Shown here: piece by piece, positions 15,292 through 23,012 of the stretch
Layout: each line of letters starts with the position of its first letter
Position numbering within the stretch: position 1 is the stretch's first letter
From: Ktedonobacteria bacterium
GTDB lineage: Bacteria > Chloroflexota > Ktedonobacteria > Ktedonobacterales > JACDGC01
Assembly (NCBI GenBank): GCA_027459705.1
Contig: DAIDHM010000059.1
Coordinates: forward strand, 1 to 32,826
DNA length: 32,826 nucleotides
Reading direction: 5' to 3'
The notes under the pieces: generated by a model
Seen by the model: only the letters and a program-made list of their open reading frames with translations
Told to the model about the DNA's origin: nothing
Databases searched by the model: none
Made by a program: the position numbers and the translations under genes

Positions 15292-15648
15292 ATGCGCGTT
15301 ATCTATTTGACGTTTGAAACGATCTTCGCTCTCGTTTGCTACTGGGCAGCGATCGCGACGTTCGGGCTCTTCACAGTCAATCATACTGTGCTCTCCACCG
15401 AAACGCCAGATTATGGCACTGTCATCGGCGGAATCCTCTTCCTGGCGTTCGCGGTCGGCACCACCATCATGCTGGCGCAAGAGGTCGGTCGACTCATCAC
15501 GGCGAACAAGACGACACTGCCTGTTGCCGAGGCCTCGCACGCGTCCACTGCTCCACGAGCTCTCGCGCCAGGGGACGACCTGTCTGCTGCTGTGTCCACA
15601 CCCCAACCTCCCGTCACGATGGGCGATCGTACTCTAGAGGATCAATAA
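15292..15648 (+). CDS. Two-helix membrane protein (118 aa) in the cbb3 operon, unknown
   Basis: Two hydrophobic helices (about 4-28 and 43-64) are joined by a short outer loop. A ~50-residue hydrophilic Ala/Pro/Thr tail follows. No family is recognised. AAAGGA precedes the ATG, and the stop lies 3 bp before the next ATG, so it is tightly coupled to the 716-residue protein and may form a complex with it. Confidence 0.6.
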   Translation: MRVIYLTFETIFALVCYWAAIATFGLFTVNHTVLSTETPDYGTVIGGILFLAFAVGTTIMLAQEVGRLITANKTTLPVAEASHASTAPRALAPGDDLSAAVSTPQPPVTMGDRTLEDQ

Positions 15649-15651
15649 ATC

Positions 15652-17802
15652 ATGGCTACCTCAATCACGCGCTCCAATACACAGGTACCCAGCACACGTC
15701 GCCAAACCATCGCTCGCCCGCGAGCGGTTATCGATGTCGCCCGCGAACGCAGCTATGTCCGCTTTTACGCAGCGGCGGTCATCGGGTTGGTGTTGGGTGG
15801 ATTACAGGGCATCATTCAACGCATTCCGCCAATTGCAGAATGGCTCTATGCGGCGGGTTATGGCGGCCACCTGATTACTAACCTGGCACAATCCCATATC
15901 ATTATGGTCGGTGCAGGCACATTGACAGTAACCGCGACCTTTTATTATCTGCTTCCTCGCATTCTGAATCGACCCATATATTCGACCACCTTGACCAATC
16001 TCTCGTTTTATTTTACCGTCACGGGTGTTTATAGTTTTTATTTTGTCATGCTGATTGAGGGAACCATACTGGGCAGTGCTGTGGTCCATGGCATTGATTA
16101 TGATACCGCTCGACGCACCCTCGGCATCTGGTACGATCTGCCCACTGGTATTGCGGGCGCCTTGATGGGAATTGGCTATTGGCTGTTCGTGGCGAATATT
16201 TATCTGACGACACGTAGCCCACGTACCTGGAAAGGCCCGGAGGCCTTCATTGCCAAGTATATCTTCCTTGGAACAACCGGTCTCTTCATCGGGACGCTTC
16301 AGGGATTCTACCAGATTCTCCCCTGGTCGGTAGATTTCATCCGCCTGACCGGCGAAGCGGGTCGTATGATCGACCCGGTAGCCCATGCGCACATGAATAT
16401 GGTCTGTGGCATGGCGATGGCCTTGATGGGGATGTGCTACTACTTCATTCCGCGGTTGACGGGCAAGCCTATCTGGAATCTTCCCTTAGCGCGCACCTCC
16501 TTCTGGATCACCGCGATCGGCGTCTTTGGCTTCTGGCTTGGGCTCATTTCTCTCGGACTGATCGAGGGAAACATCATGCTCGATTTGATGAAGCACGCCA
16601 GTCTCACCACGGATCAAGCCTATGCGCTGGCCGTCGACCGCGTGGGAATCTGGCATAACCTGATCCGTGCGGGTTTCGGCGCGATCATGGGTGTCGGATT
16701 CTGGACCTTTATCACGGTCATTTATATGACCTTCCGCTCGAAGCCGCGCGCCAATGCCTATCCGTCCGAATTGGTTGAAGGGGATATTGCCCCGCCTAAA
16801 CCTGATAAGAATTCTCGCTTCATTGCCGTCTTCTTTTTCACAACGGTAACGGCCATGCTGATCGGGACTATTCAGGGGGTCATCCAGATCCTGCCCTTCG
16901 TGACCAATTGGCTGCAGGCCGCTGGTCAGGCGGGTGATATGATCACGCCGGACGCGCATGCGCAGATGAATATCGTCGCTAGCATCGGGTTTGGCTTGAT
17001 GGGACTGGTGTATTATGTTTTGCCACGTGTCTGGGGGAAGCCCTGGGCAAGCCAGCACCTCATCCGTGTCTCTTTCACTCTTATCGTCGTCGGCATTGGA
17101 TTATATTACTTGTCCTTGTTGACCCTGGGATTGATCGAGACCAGCGAGGTTCATCGCCTGGTGGCGGCTGACCCGACAATGACAGTGAGCGCGGCCTTCG
17201 CCCAGGCACGCCATGATGTCGGCTGGGCGCACTACTTTTGGTTGATTTTCTCGAACTGTTTCATCGCCTTAGGCTACATCGCCTATGCGACTAACGTCTT
17301 CGCGACCCTCGGGCCAGCAGGGTTCCGTGACGCCATCGTCAACTGGGTCCTAGATGCCGCGCGACTCATGGATCGAGCAGTCAACGTCAAGAAGCGGCAA
17401 CAGGTCGCGACGGTCAGTGAGTTGAGAAGCAACGCGATCAAGGTCTTCCTGGTCGAACTTTTCGCGGGCTGTATCGGATTTCTCGGTGCGGGTTGGTTCC
17501 GATCAGGGCGTCCGGCTTTTGGTCTGAGCATCTTCTTTACCTGGTTCTGTGGCTGGATTATCTTTGTTGAATGGGTGTTGGCCGCGCAGTCACAGGTCTT
17601 TGGCCCTGACTTCAGTTTCGTACGACCCGCTTTGCCCCTCTATTTTGGCTTGATCATCGTGAGCGCGGTATCGGCGACTGTGACCTATCTGCGGCGTGGC
17701 TTGCGACGGCCGCAGGTGCCGCAGGGGACTGGCGCGCGCGCGCGCGTCATCGAGGGCGATGTCCTGCTGATTGAGGATGCGCCAACCGCTAAAGCAGAAT
17801 AG
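15652..17802 (+). CDS. Triple-repeat haem-copper-oxidase-like membrane protein lacking the CuB site
   Basis: This 716-residue protein contains three tandem ~160-190-residue modules (about 43-190, 205-362 and 395-552). Each has four predicted helices and a shared pattern: IG-LQG-Q--P, a His-bearing helix, YY--PR--GKP and GLIEG. The pattern matches the last four-helix arc of CcoN in the same operon (IQGPFQ, GHAHLALLG, YYVIP, GLIQG). The haem-ligand pair position reads Q80-x-H82, H245-x-H247 and H436-x-Q438. No HH pair for CuB exists. After a basic linker (about 560-590), residues 597-645 resemble a TM2-type hairpin (FLGAGWFRSGRP), followed by one more helix. It may bind b-type haem and relay electrons, but could be purely structural. 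It ends the operon. Confidence 0.75.
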   Translation: MATSITRSNTQVPSTRRQTIARPRAVIDVARERSYVRFYAAAVIGLVLGGLQGIIQRIPPIAEWLYAAGYGGHLITNLAQSHIIMVGAGTLTVTATFYYLLPRILNRPIYSTTLTNLSFYFTVTGVYSFYFVMLIEGTILGSAVVHGIDYDTARRTLGIWYDLPTGIAGALMGIGYWLFVANIYLTTRSPRTWKGPEAFIAKYIFLGTTGLFIGTLQGFYQILPWSVDFIRLTGEAGRMIDPVAHAHMNMVCGMAMALMGMCYYFIPRLTGKPIWNLPLARTSFWITAIGVFGFWLGLISLGLIEGNIMLDLMKHASLTTDQAYALAVDRVGIWHNLIRAGFGAIMGVGFWTFITVIYMTFRSKPRANAYPSELVEGDIAPPKPDKNSRFIAVFFFTTVTAMLIGTIQGVIQILPFVTNWLQAAGQAGDMITPDAHAQMNIVASIGFGLMGLVYYVLPRVWGKPWASQHLIRVSFTLIVVGIGLYYLSLLTLGLIETSEVHRLVAADPTMTVSAAFAQARHDVGWAHYFWLIFSNCFIALGYIAYATNVFATLGPAGFRDAIVNWVLDAARLMDRAVNVKKRQQVATVSELRSNAIKVFLVELFAGCIGFLGAGWFRSGRPAFGLSIFFTWFCGWIIFVEWVLAAQSQVFGPDFSFVRPALPLYFGLIIVSAVSATVTYLRRGLRRPQVPQGTGARARVIEGDVLLIEDAPTAKAE

Positions 17803-17824
17803 CAGAGGCGACTGCCGAAGACGC

Positions 17825-17874
17825 AAGCGGGATGGTTCGGAATGCAAGATTCCGAACCATCCCGCTTATTTTTT
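17825..17874 (+). terminator. Intrinsic terminator of the cbb3 operon
   Basis: Perfect 19-base arms (17825-17843 and 17849-17867) enclose a GCAAG loop, followed by A and six T residues. It begins 22 bases after the last operon stop. Confidence 0.95.
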
Positions 17875-17906
17875 CGGCAAATGCTGCTTTGAGGGAGATA
17901 AAAAGG

Positions 17907-18617
17907 TTAGGCGTTCACTTGTTCGGCGACCAGCGTATCGCCCAGCATAGCGCGGTTCTCTGGCGGAGTAGCGACCACGACCACGTCGCCGGGCATAAGC
18001 GATACGCGCTGATATTTCCACAAATCCTGTTCGCCGCGACGCAGCATGATCACCCGGCAGGTTGCGGGGAGACTCAATGCGTCGAGCGTCTTGCCGACCG
18101 ATGGTGACCTCTCAGCAATGACATACGAGATGACCTCGATGTTGGTAGGCAATTGGATCTGGGTAGATTCGATGGATGGAATCTGCGATTCAATGGCGGT
18201 AAGGATGCTATTCGTGAGGCTGATCGTTGTACTGATCCCCAGTTTCTTGAAGAGTGCGAGGTTCGCGGTATTGTTCACGCGCGCAATCGTACGAAAATTG
18301 CTTGATTTGGTCGCCAGAACCCGAGCGACCTGACACATGACCAGATTGTCTTCATCGTCACCGGTCACGGCAATCATATAGTCCGCACGGTCACAGCCAA
18401 TATTTTGAAGCGTGCGCACTTCGCAAGCATCACCGCGGATGACCACTTCCCCCAACTCATCTTCAAGGGCGCGGACCCGGCGAGGGTCTTTCTCTAACAG
18501 GACGACTTCATGACCAGCGATAAAGAGGTCACGGGCCAGGAAAAAACCAACCTGCCCACCTCCGCCTATGATGAAGTACAGTTCCTCAGTGGGGGGGCTG
18601 ATACTGAAATTATCCAT
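17907..18617 (-). CDS. trkA: TrkA-type potassium regulator with RCK_N and RCK_C domains
   Basis: The 236-residue protein starts with the Rossmann motif FIIGGGGQVGFFLA (about 15-28) and a strand-end acidic residue in VVLLEKD. It continues through GDACEVRTL and the MIAVTGDDEDN block typical of RCK_N. The C-terminal ~85 residues (ISYVIAERSPSVGKTL...LMPGDVVVVATPPEN) form an RCK_C domain. Such proteins bind NAD(H)/ATP/c-di-AMP and gate Trk/Ktr potassium channels from the cytoplasm. I placed the start at 18617 (MDNFSI); an in-frame start at 18656 is longer. The start overlaps the end of the upstream RCK gene by 8 bp, so the two are cotranslated. No TrkH/KtrB channel gene lies in the window. Confidence 0.85.
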   Translation of the reverse strand: MDNFSISPPTEELYFIIGGGGQVGFFLARDLFIAGHEVVLLEKDPRRVRALEDELGEVVIRGDACEVRTLQNIGCDRADYMIAVTGDDEDNLVMCQVARVLATKSSNFRTIARVNNTANLALFKKLGISTTISLTNSILTAIESQIPSIESTQIQLPTNIEVISYVIAERSPSVGKTLDALSLPATCRVIMLRRGEQDLWKYQRVSLMPGDVVVVATPPENRAMLGDTLVAEQVNA

Positions 18618-19074
18618 GGTTGGTGGTTTCCTGAACGAGAGGTGCCGCGACAGCATCGACCATCGCGTGAAAGATGAAATCAGCGCCGCTCAGTGTTGGG
18701 CAGAAGCTGTTAAGGCCCATTCGTTTATAGATCTCGTGGCGCCCTACATCATAGATACGGCATAGTACGTGAGGGACCTCGAACGTCGTTCGTGCGACCT
18801 GGGAAGCCATTATATTGCGATTATCACCGTTAGTGACGGCGATAAAAATATCTGCATCACGAATACCAGCGCGATCAAGAATTGCAGGGTCGGTGCCATC
18901 ACCGAGGATAGCGTTATCGCGCAACTGAGCATCGGACAAGCGATCGAACGAATCGGCGTTGAGATCGATGACAGTGACGACAAAGGATGCTTTGTAGAAC
19001 AGTTCCGCGAGACGCGCTCCGACACGCCCACAGCCCATAATACAGACGCGCGCGCCCGTGGAGTTGGCTGACAT
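18610..19074 (-). CDS. Single RCK_N-domain TrkA-type protein
   Basis: The 154-residue protein has CIMGCGRVGARLAELF (Rossmann loop), VTVIDLNADSFDRL with the ribose-binding Asp, LGDGTDPAILDRAGI and FIAVTNGDNRNIMASQVAR, all RCK_N features. It has no RCK_C domain. Paired RCK genes of this kind (as in CeoB/CeoC of actinobacteria) probably form mixed rings on a potassium channel. GAGG lies about 8 bases upstream. Transcription likely starts at a perfect TATAAT about 60 bases upstream. Confidence 0.85.
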   Translation of the reverse strand: MSANSTGARVCIMGCGRVGARLAELFYKASFVVTVIDLNADSFDRLSDAQLRDNAILGDGTDPAILDRAGIRDADIFIAVTNGDNRNIMASQVARTTFEVPHVLCRIYDVGRHEIYKRMGLNSFCPTLSGADFIFHAMVDAVAAPLVQETTNHG

Positions 19075-19135
19075 GGTAACAACCTCTACTTAGCCTACGC
19101 CCTGTGTTCTAGGCATAGCTCATGACTCAGCCCGC

Positions 19136-19141
19136 ATTATA
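19136..19141 (-). promoter_or_regulatory. Candidate -10 element for the RCK gene pair
   Basis: A perfect TATAAT lies on the minus strand 61 bp before the ATG at 19074. No acceptable -35 is found at 16-18 bp (the best is TGCCGC), so an activator may be needed or the match may be chance. Confidence 0.35.
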
Positions 19142-19304
19142 CCTAATATCAGAACATAGCGGCATCAGCATAGCCCATTATGGCTTCCATGGATTGACGG
19201 CCTTTATGCTAGCGCTGGTCACAATCGATCGGCTATGGACAAATCCCGACCACCACTTCTGTTCTCATCACACAGCCGTGGAGGTCGGGCGAGGTCGTCA
19301 ATGT

Positions 19305-19880
19305 TTAGAATTCGCGAGTCCGACGCGGTGTGGGTCGACGGGGCGGCTTGGGGCGTGGGACGGTACGGCGTCGCGGCCCAAGCTCTGAATCCTCGTCTTC
19401 TTCATCATCCGCCCATTCCTCATCTTCCAGGGCTTCGAGGCTGGCGGCCTCTTCCTCATCGGGGAGGACATCCTCATCTTGATCCTCCTCATCATCATCG
19501 AACCCTGATTCGATGCGTGAGATGATGGATTCGGTATCCTCATCATCGCCGATAGGTAGATCTTGAGGCTCAATATCTTTGCCAAAGCCCAATTCGGCGA
19601 GATCCGCCAGTGAGCTGAGAGTGCGTGGCTCGGGTGGTTTCGCTTTCTTGGGGGGCGGCGGCGCTGCTTGGCGAATTGGGGTAATGCTGATCGGCGGTGG
19701 CGCGACGACCTGAGGCTCAGGGAGAAAATCTTCCTCCATGTCCTCTTCGTCCTCGATAATATCTTCCGAGAGCACGGAAGGACCGCCCGATTTGCCGCTT
19801 TCCTGGCGCGCGATGTTGATCCAGTAGGTAGAGTAGTACCGGGGACGTTCCACGTCCCGCTCGCTGTCTCTTCTGCTCAT
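19305..19880 (-). CDS. Highly acidic, probably disordered protein, unknown
   Basis: The 191-residue protein has a short N-terminal segment with RPRYYSTYWINIARQE. Next come a Pro-rich middle (PPPPKKAKPPEPR) and a small hydrophobic patch (LSSLADLAELGFG). Long Asp/Glu runs (about 110-165) and an Arg/Pro-rich basic tail (GPRRRTVPRPKPPRRPTPRRTREF) complete it. The charge-block layout suggests a flexible scaffold or nucleic-acid- or ribosome-associated protein. No domain is recognised. AGGGA six bases before the ATG and a perfect -35 upstream support expression. The end-to-start gap to the RCK genes is over 200 bp. Confidence 0.6.
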   Translation of the reverse strand: MSRRDSERDVERPRYYSTYWINIARQESGKSGGPSVLSEDIIEDEEDMEEDFLPEPQVVAPPPISITPIRQAAPPPPKKAKPPEPRTLSSLADLAELGFGKDIEPQDLPIGDDEDTESIISRIESGFDDDEEDQDEDVLPDEEEAASLEALEDEEWADDEEDEDSELGPRRRTVPRPKPPRRPTPRRTREF

Positions 19881-19935
19881 GATATTCCCTTGGCGAATTC
19901 AGCACGGATGGCGTAGCACTTACACCATAGCTCCA

Positions 19936-19964
19936 CATAACGCATAGTTTGCGGGATTTGTCAA
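19936..19964 (-). promoter_or_regulatory. Candidate promoter for the acidic-protein gene
   Basis: A perfect -35 TTGACA (19959-19964) sits on the minus strand five bases past the XRE gene stop. At 17 bp spacing the -10 would be GTTATG (19936-19941), a poor match. The -35 and position are the main support. Confidence 0.35.
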
Positions 19965-19968
19965 GGTT

Positions 19969-20475
19969 TTAGAGAGATCGGTCTGGTCGCAAGACGTGGA
20001 AGACCGGCCGTCCGGGCGCTGTCGGTGGGAGGCGCACCACCATTCCCGCCTCGACGAGATGCGCGAGGGCGGCGGCGATTTCAGCACGCGTACCCGCATG
20101 TGAGCAACGGCGCTCGATGACCGGGAGAGTTACCGGTTGCCCATATTGAATTGCCAACAGAATCTCGCGTCCGACGAGGCCCACTCCCATATTCGGTGCG
20201 TCGGTGTCAGTGGCGGGAGGGAGGAACAGCGTGATGGGGACTGCCAGCGCGCGTGCCAGCGCCTCAAGATTCGCCATACTGGGATTGTCGCCTCCCAATT
20301 GACTCCGTTCGAGTCGCGAAAGATACCCGATCGAGATCCCGGCAGCGGCGGCGAGGTCTTTGAGGCGCAATCCGTGCCCGCGCCGGAGTTCGCGTATGAT
20401 CGGCCCAGGCCCCGCCCAGGGCAATTCGCGCAGGGCTGCCAGCAACTCCGCGTTGGTGGTATTATTCGACGACAA
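19969..20475 (-). CDS. XRE-family regulator with a C-terminal winged-helix-like part
   Basis: The 168-residue protein has a Cro/C1-type HTH: IRELRRGHGLRLKDLAAAAGISIGYLSRLERS, then PSMANLEALARALAV. The last ~65 residues (GREILLAIQYGQPV...AEIAAALAHLVEAGMVVRL...PVFHVLRP) look like a winged helix with a recognition helix and a beta wing. It could therefore touch DNA with two domains. I chose the TTG at 20475, 14 bases inside the upstream methyltransferase gene, with GGGAG 12 bases upstream; longer in-frame starts exist up to 20535. The overlap implies coupled translation with the methyltransferase. Confidence 0.7.
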   Translation of the reverse strand: MSSNNTTNAELLAALRELPWAGPGPIIRELRRGHGLRLKDLAAAAGISIGYLSRLERSQLGGDNPSMANLEALARALAVPITLFLPPATDTDAPNMGVGLVGREILLAIQYGQPVTLPVIERRCSHAGTRAEIAAALAHLVEAGMVVRLPPTAPGRPVFHVLRPDRSL

Positions 20476-21454
20476 AATCCCAGATCGCTCCCGTGCGCGC
20501 ATAGGTACCCTGACACGTAGAACATGCCGCGGCATTAGCCGCCCAGACCAGGTCGCCAGCGCAACGCGGGCAGCGCAAACGCGGCGCCAGAAGATTCCAC
20601 GGCGGCGCTAGCCAGAGGTTGATGCCTGGCACACTCTGGGCGGGTGTGGGACCAGGTGAGGGTGCCGGGCGGTCGCCGCGCGAAAGCCAGAGGAACTGGG
20701 CCGGCCCCCACCATCCACGCCCAGCGCGTTGCGCCACACGTTCCGCACCATAAATGACCGGGCGGACGAGGGATCGCGCCGGGCGTGGCACGGCACGCTC
20801 CCAGCGCCGAAAATTCGCGACACTCGCCACCAGGCGTGGCGACCACCCTGCTTCTTCCAATCTGGTGCGAATCGCGTCGAGATGAAAGTTATAGAACGGC
20901 TCCTCGGGAGTGCCAATCGAATTGGGCGACCAGTCGTTGAGTTGGCGACTCTGTCCTTGCGCCATCGCTTTGGCCCGCGCGAGCAGATGATGTTTGATTG
21001 GGACATCCAGGAGCCAGTTCCGCGCGATCACTCGGCTCATCTCTGCCAGCGCTTCGTTGGTCGCCGCCAAATGATGGAGTACGCGGATCGTAGCCCCGAC
21101 ATCAAAGGCACTGTCGCGAAATGGAAGATGATAGATATTGCCACGGATCAGGAAGACGCGCTCATTCGGACCATTGGGGAGGAGGGTGGCTTCGGCGTTT
21201 TTCAGGTTCGTCCATGAATAATCGATGAGGACGACGTGTGAAGCGTAGCGCAGATACAGCGGGACATTGCGACCAAAACCTCCGCCCAGATCAACCATCC
21301 AATCAATCGTGCTCAGCGGCTGAAGCAACCGACGGATGACTCGTGTCTCAGCCCATTGCTCATAGTCGCGCCCGTCCCAGAAATGGCGATAATCATAGCC
21401 GTCGGCATCGTAATTGATGACGCGCGCGGCGTTGGGTGATGACGAGGTGGTCAT
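20462..21454 (-). CDS. Class I SAM-dependent methyltransferase with C-terminal zinc ribbon
   Basis: The 330-residue protein has the SAM motif VDLGGGFGRNVP (54-65), VVLIDYS as motif II, and the FRDSAFDVGATIRVLHHL block typical of Methyltransf_11 enzymes. After a Pro-rich linker a Trm112-like zinc ribbon closes the protein (Cys295, Cys298, Cys311, Cys314; ending TGAIWDFVVE). Trm112-type ribbons usually sit at the N-terminus or in separate proteins and carry substrate specificity. The order here is catalytic then ribbon. The substrate is unknown. GGGGAGAG precedes the ATG at 21454, and the stop overlaps the XRE gene. Confidence 0.8.
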   Translation of the reverse strand: MTTSSSPNAARVINYDADGYDYRHFWDGRDYEQWAETRVIRRLLQPLSTIDWMVDLGGGFGRNVPLYLRYASHVVLIDYSWTNLKNAEATLLPNGPNERVFLIRGNIYHLPFRDSAFDVGATIRVLHHLAATNEALAEMSRVIARNWLLDVPIKHHLLARAKAMAQGQSRQLNDWSPNSIGTPEEPFYNFHLDAIRTRLEEAGWSPRLVASVANFRRWERAVPRPARSLVRPVIYGAERVAQRAGRGWWGPAQFLWLSRGDRPAPSPGPTPAQSVPGINLWLAPPWNLLAPRLRCPRCAGDLVWAANAAACSTCQGTYARTGAIWDFVVE

Positions 21455-21523
21455 GGCGTTCTGCTCTCCCCTCACGGTAACTGGCATGAAGGTGCGGAGA
21501 GATTGGACCCGCCGCCCTTCGCC

Positions 21524-21552
21524 ATTATGCGCTCAAAACCCGCAAGTTGGAA
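21524..21552 (-). promoter_or_regulatory. Possible promoter for the methyltransferase/XRE pair
   Basis: CATAAT (21524-21529) is a five-of-six -10 on the minus strand; 17 bp upstream lies TTCCAA (21547-21552), a weak -35. The leader would be about 63 nt. Confidence 0.3.
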
Positions 21553-21565
21553 ACCATGACGGGAC

Positions 21566-21602
21566 CATCGTCCGCGGGCTCTAGCTTTTCTCGCGGACGA
21601 TG
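21566..21602 (-). terminator. Stem-loop after the sedolisin gene, possible terminator
   Basis: Perfect 11-base arms (CATCGTCCGCG and CGCGGACGATG) enclose a 15-base loop, 26 bases past the stop of the peptidase gene. No T-tract follows on the minus strand, so termination would be inefficient or factor-dependent. Confidence 0.4.
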
Positions 21603-21628
21603 ATGTATCGCGGCGCTACGCGCATTCC

Positions 21629-22960
21629 TTAACCGCCACTCTTTGCCAGTGCCACAAGTGCTGGCAGAAGGTTTGCGGCGTCGGGCGTCCCCAGGCCGGT
21701 GACAGGATCCCACCCAACGGCGCAGGTGTAGCCCGTCACACTGACACCTTCTGCGGTGATTGAGTTGTTTCCTACGGTAATATCATGGAAATCCGTCGCG
21801 TACGCCGAAGTGGCGGCGAGTTTGTAGAGCAGAGGATTAAGAAATCCAATGGGTTTTCCGGCCATCTGGTCGGCAATGGCGACCAGCGCGGCCCATTGCG
21901 GTGCAGCGGCGCTCGTGCCACCAAAATCAGACTGCCATCCTCCCTGGACGTATATCGAAAGTCCCGTCGCGGGCGAAGCGTCGGCGGCGACATCTGGCAC
22001 GCCACGGCGTCCCTGAAAAGCGCTGGCGGTGGTGGCTGGCAGTGACTGTTGGTAGTTGGGCGTCTTATAGAATGCGCTGAATCCGCCACCACTGGCGCCG
22101 CTCGAGCCTCGCCCGATCTGGCTCCAGGCGGTCTCAGTGGGGGTGGTACCCTGGAAGGTCAGCGCCGTCCCCCCCACACTCGTCACCCACGGGCTGTCGG
22201 TGACGAAACTCGTAGTGGGTGTTGGTGAAAGCTGGCTGGCGTCCAGGTTGATGGCATCGGTCGCACCAAAATCGCCCGAGGAGGCGAGATATGTGATGCC
22301 GCCAGTGGTCGTGGAATTCTGCAACATCGTGTTCCAAAGCGCCAGCTCAGCCTGGCTGGCGGCGTCCTGCAACGTTGCTTCGGACGCGCCCCAGCTATTG
22401 GAAATGATCGACCCCAGATGATGATCGAGGACATATTGAATCAGTTGGCGGAATTGTGGCAGCCCCTGAATGCCCTCTGTCTCGGAGATGGGGCTCTCCA
22501 TGACGACGATCTTCGCGCCGGGGGCCAGTGCATGGTAGACCTCGACATCCAGCGCCGTCTCTCCCGCCCACCCCGCCTGGTCTTGCTGCTCGGCGGAGGT
22601 GGTCGGCGTAGGATTTGGACCGAGTGGTTGTATGACCTGCACCGTCGTCTGTGGCAAACCATAGTGCTGACTATAGGCGTCAAGATCAGACTGAATGGTC
22701 GGATCGCCAAAGGAGACGATATCGACAATCGTCTGACCGCTCCCATCAAAGCCTTGCGCCAGTAGCGGATTGACCTGATAGGCTAACCGCAGTTCGTTTG
22801 GCCCATAGGTGCCGGCATGGGCAATGGCATTTGTGGTCGCCGTGGGTACCACCACAACAGCGGTCGCTGTCGGTGCTAAGGTGCTAACGGTTGATGGGGC
22901 GCCACAACCGACCAGGAGGATGGTGAGGAGGGACATGGTCAGCCAGTGAAATCGACGCAT
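21629..22960 (-). CDS. Sedolisin (S53) family serine-carboxyl peptidase, lipoprotein, without propeptide
   Basis: The 443-residue protein starts with a lipoprotein signal (LLTILLVGC, lipobox Cys19) and a Thr/Pro/Val linker. The S53 catalytic set follows: Glu134 and Asp138 in GETALDVE, the oxyanion Asp230 in ASSGDFG, and Ser350 in GGTSAAAP. DFHDITVG plus the C-terminal GYTCAVGWDPVTGLGTPD supply the calcium site. Sedolisins cleave proteins at acidic pH outside the cell. The usual ~150-200-residue activation propeptide is absent; mature-like sequence (YGPNELRLAYQV) begins soon after the signal. AAAGGA precedes the ATG at 22960. It lies 52 bp after the Nudix-fusion gene and may be cotranscribed. 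Confidence 0.9.
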   Translation of the reverse strand: MRRFHWLTMSLLTILLVGCGAPSTVSTLAPTATAVVVVPTATTNAIAHAGTYGPNELRLAYQVNPLLAQGFDGSGQTIVDIVSFGDPTIQSDLDAYSQHYGLPQTTVQVIQPLGPNPTPTTSAEQQDQAGWAGETALDVEVYHALAPGAKIVVMESPISETEGIQGLPQFRQLIQYVLDHHLGSIISNSWGASEATLQDAASQAELALWNTMLQNSTTTGGITYLASSGDFGATDAINLDASQLSPTPTTSFVTDSPWVTSVGGTALTFQGTTPTETAWSQIGRGSSGASGGGFSAFYKTPNYQQSLPATTASAFQGRRGVPDVAADASPATGLSIYVQGGWQSDFGGTSAAAPQWAALVAIADQMAGKPIGFLNPLLYKLAATSAYATDFHDITVGNNSITAEGVSVTGYTCAVGWDPVTGLGTPDAANLLPALVALAKSGG

Positions 22961-23012
22961 GGTGCTGTCCTTTGCGAAAAGTATGTTGCGACGGATCATA
23001 GCACAGCTGTCA

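Noticed and set aside
17731-17746. Alternating CG run (possible Z-DNA) in the 716-aa protein gene.
   Set aside because: It is short and explained by Ala/Arg codons in a GC-rich genome.
19122-19388. Plus-strand frame with a plausible start between the RCK and acidic-protein genes.
   Set aside because: No SD, no recognisable protein character, and the second part is antisense to the acidic-protein gene.
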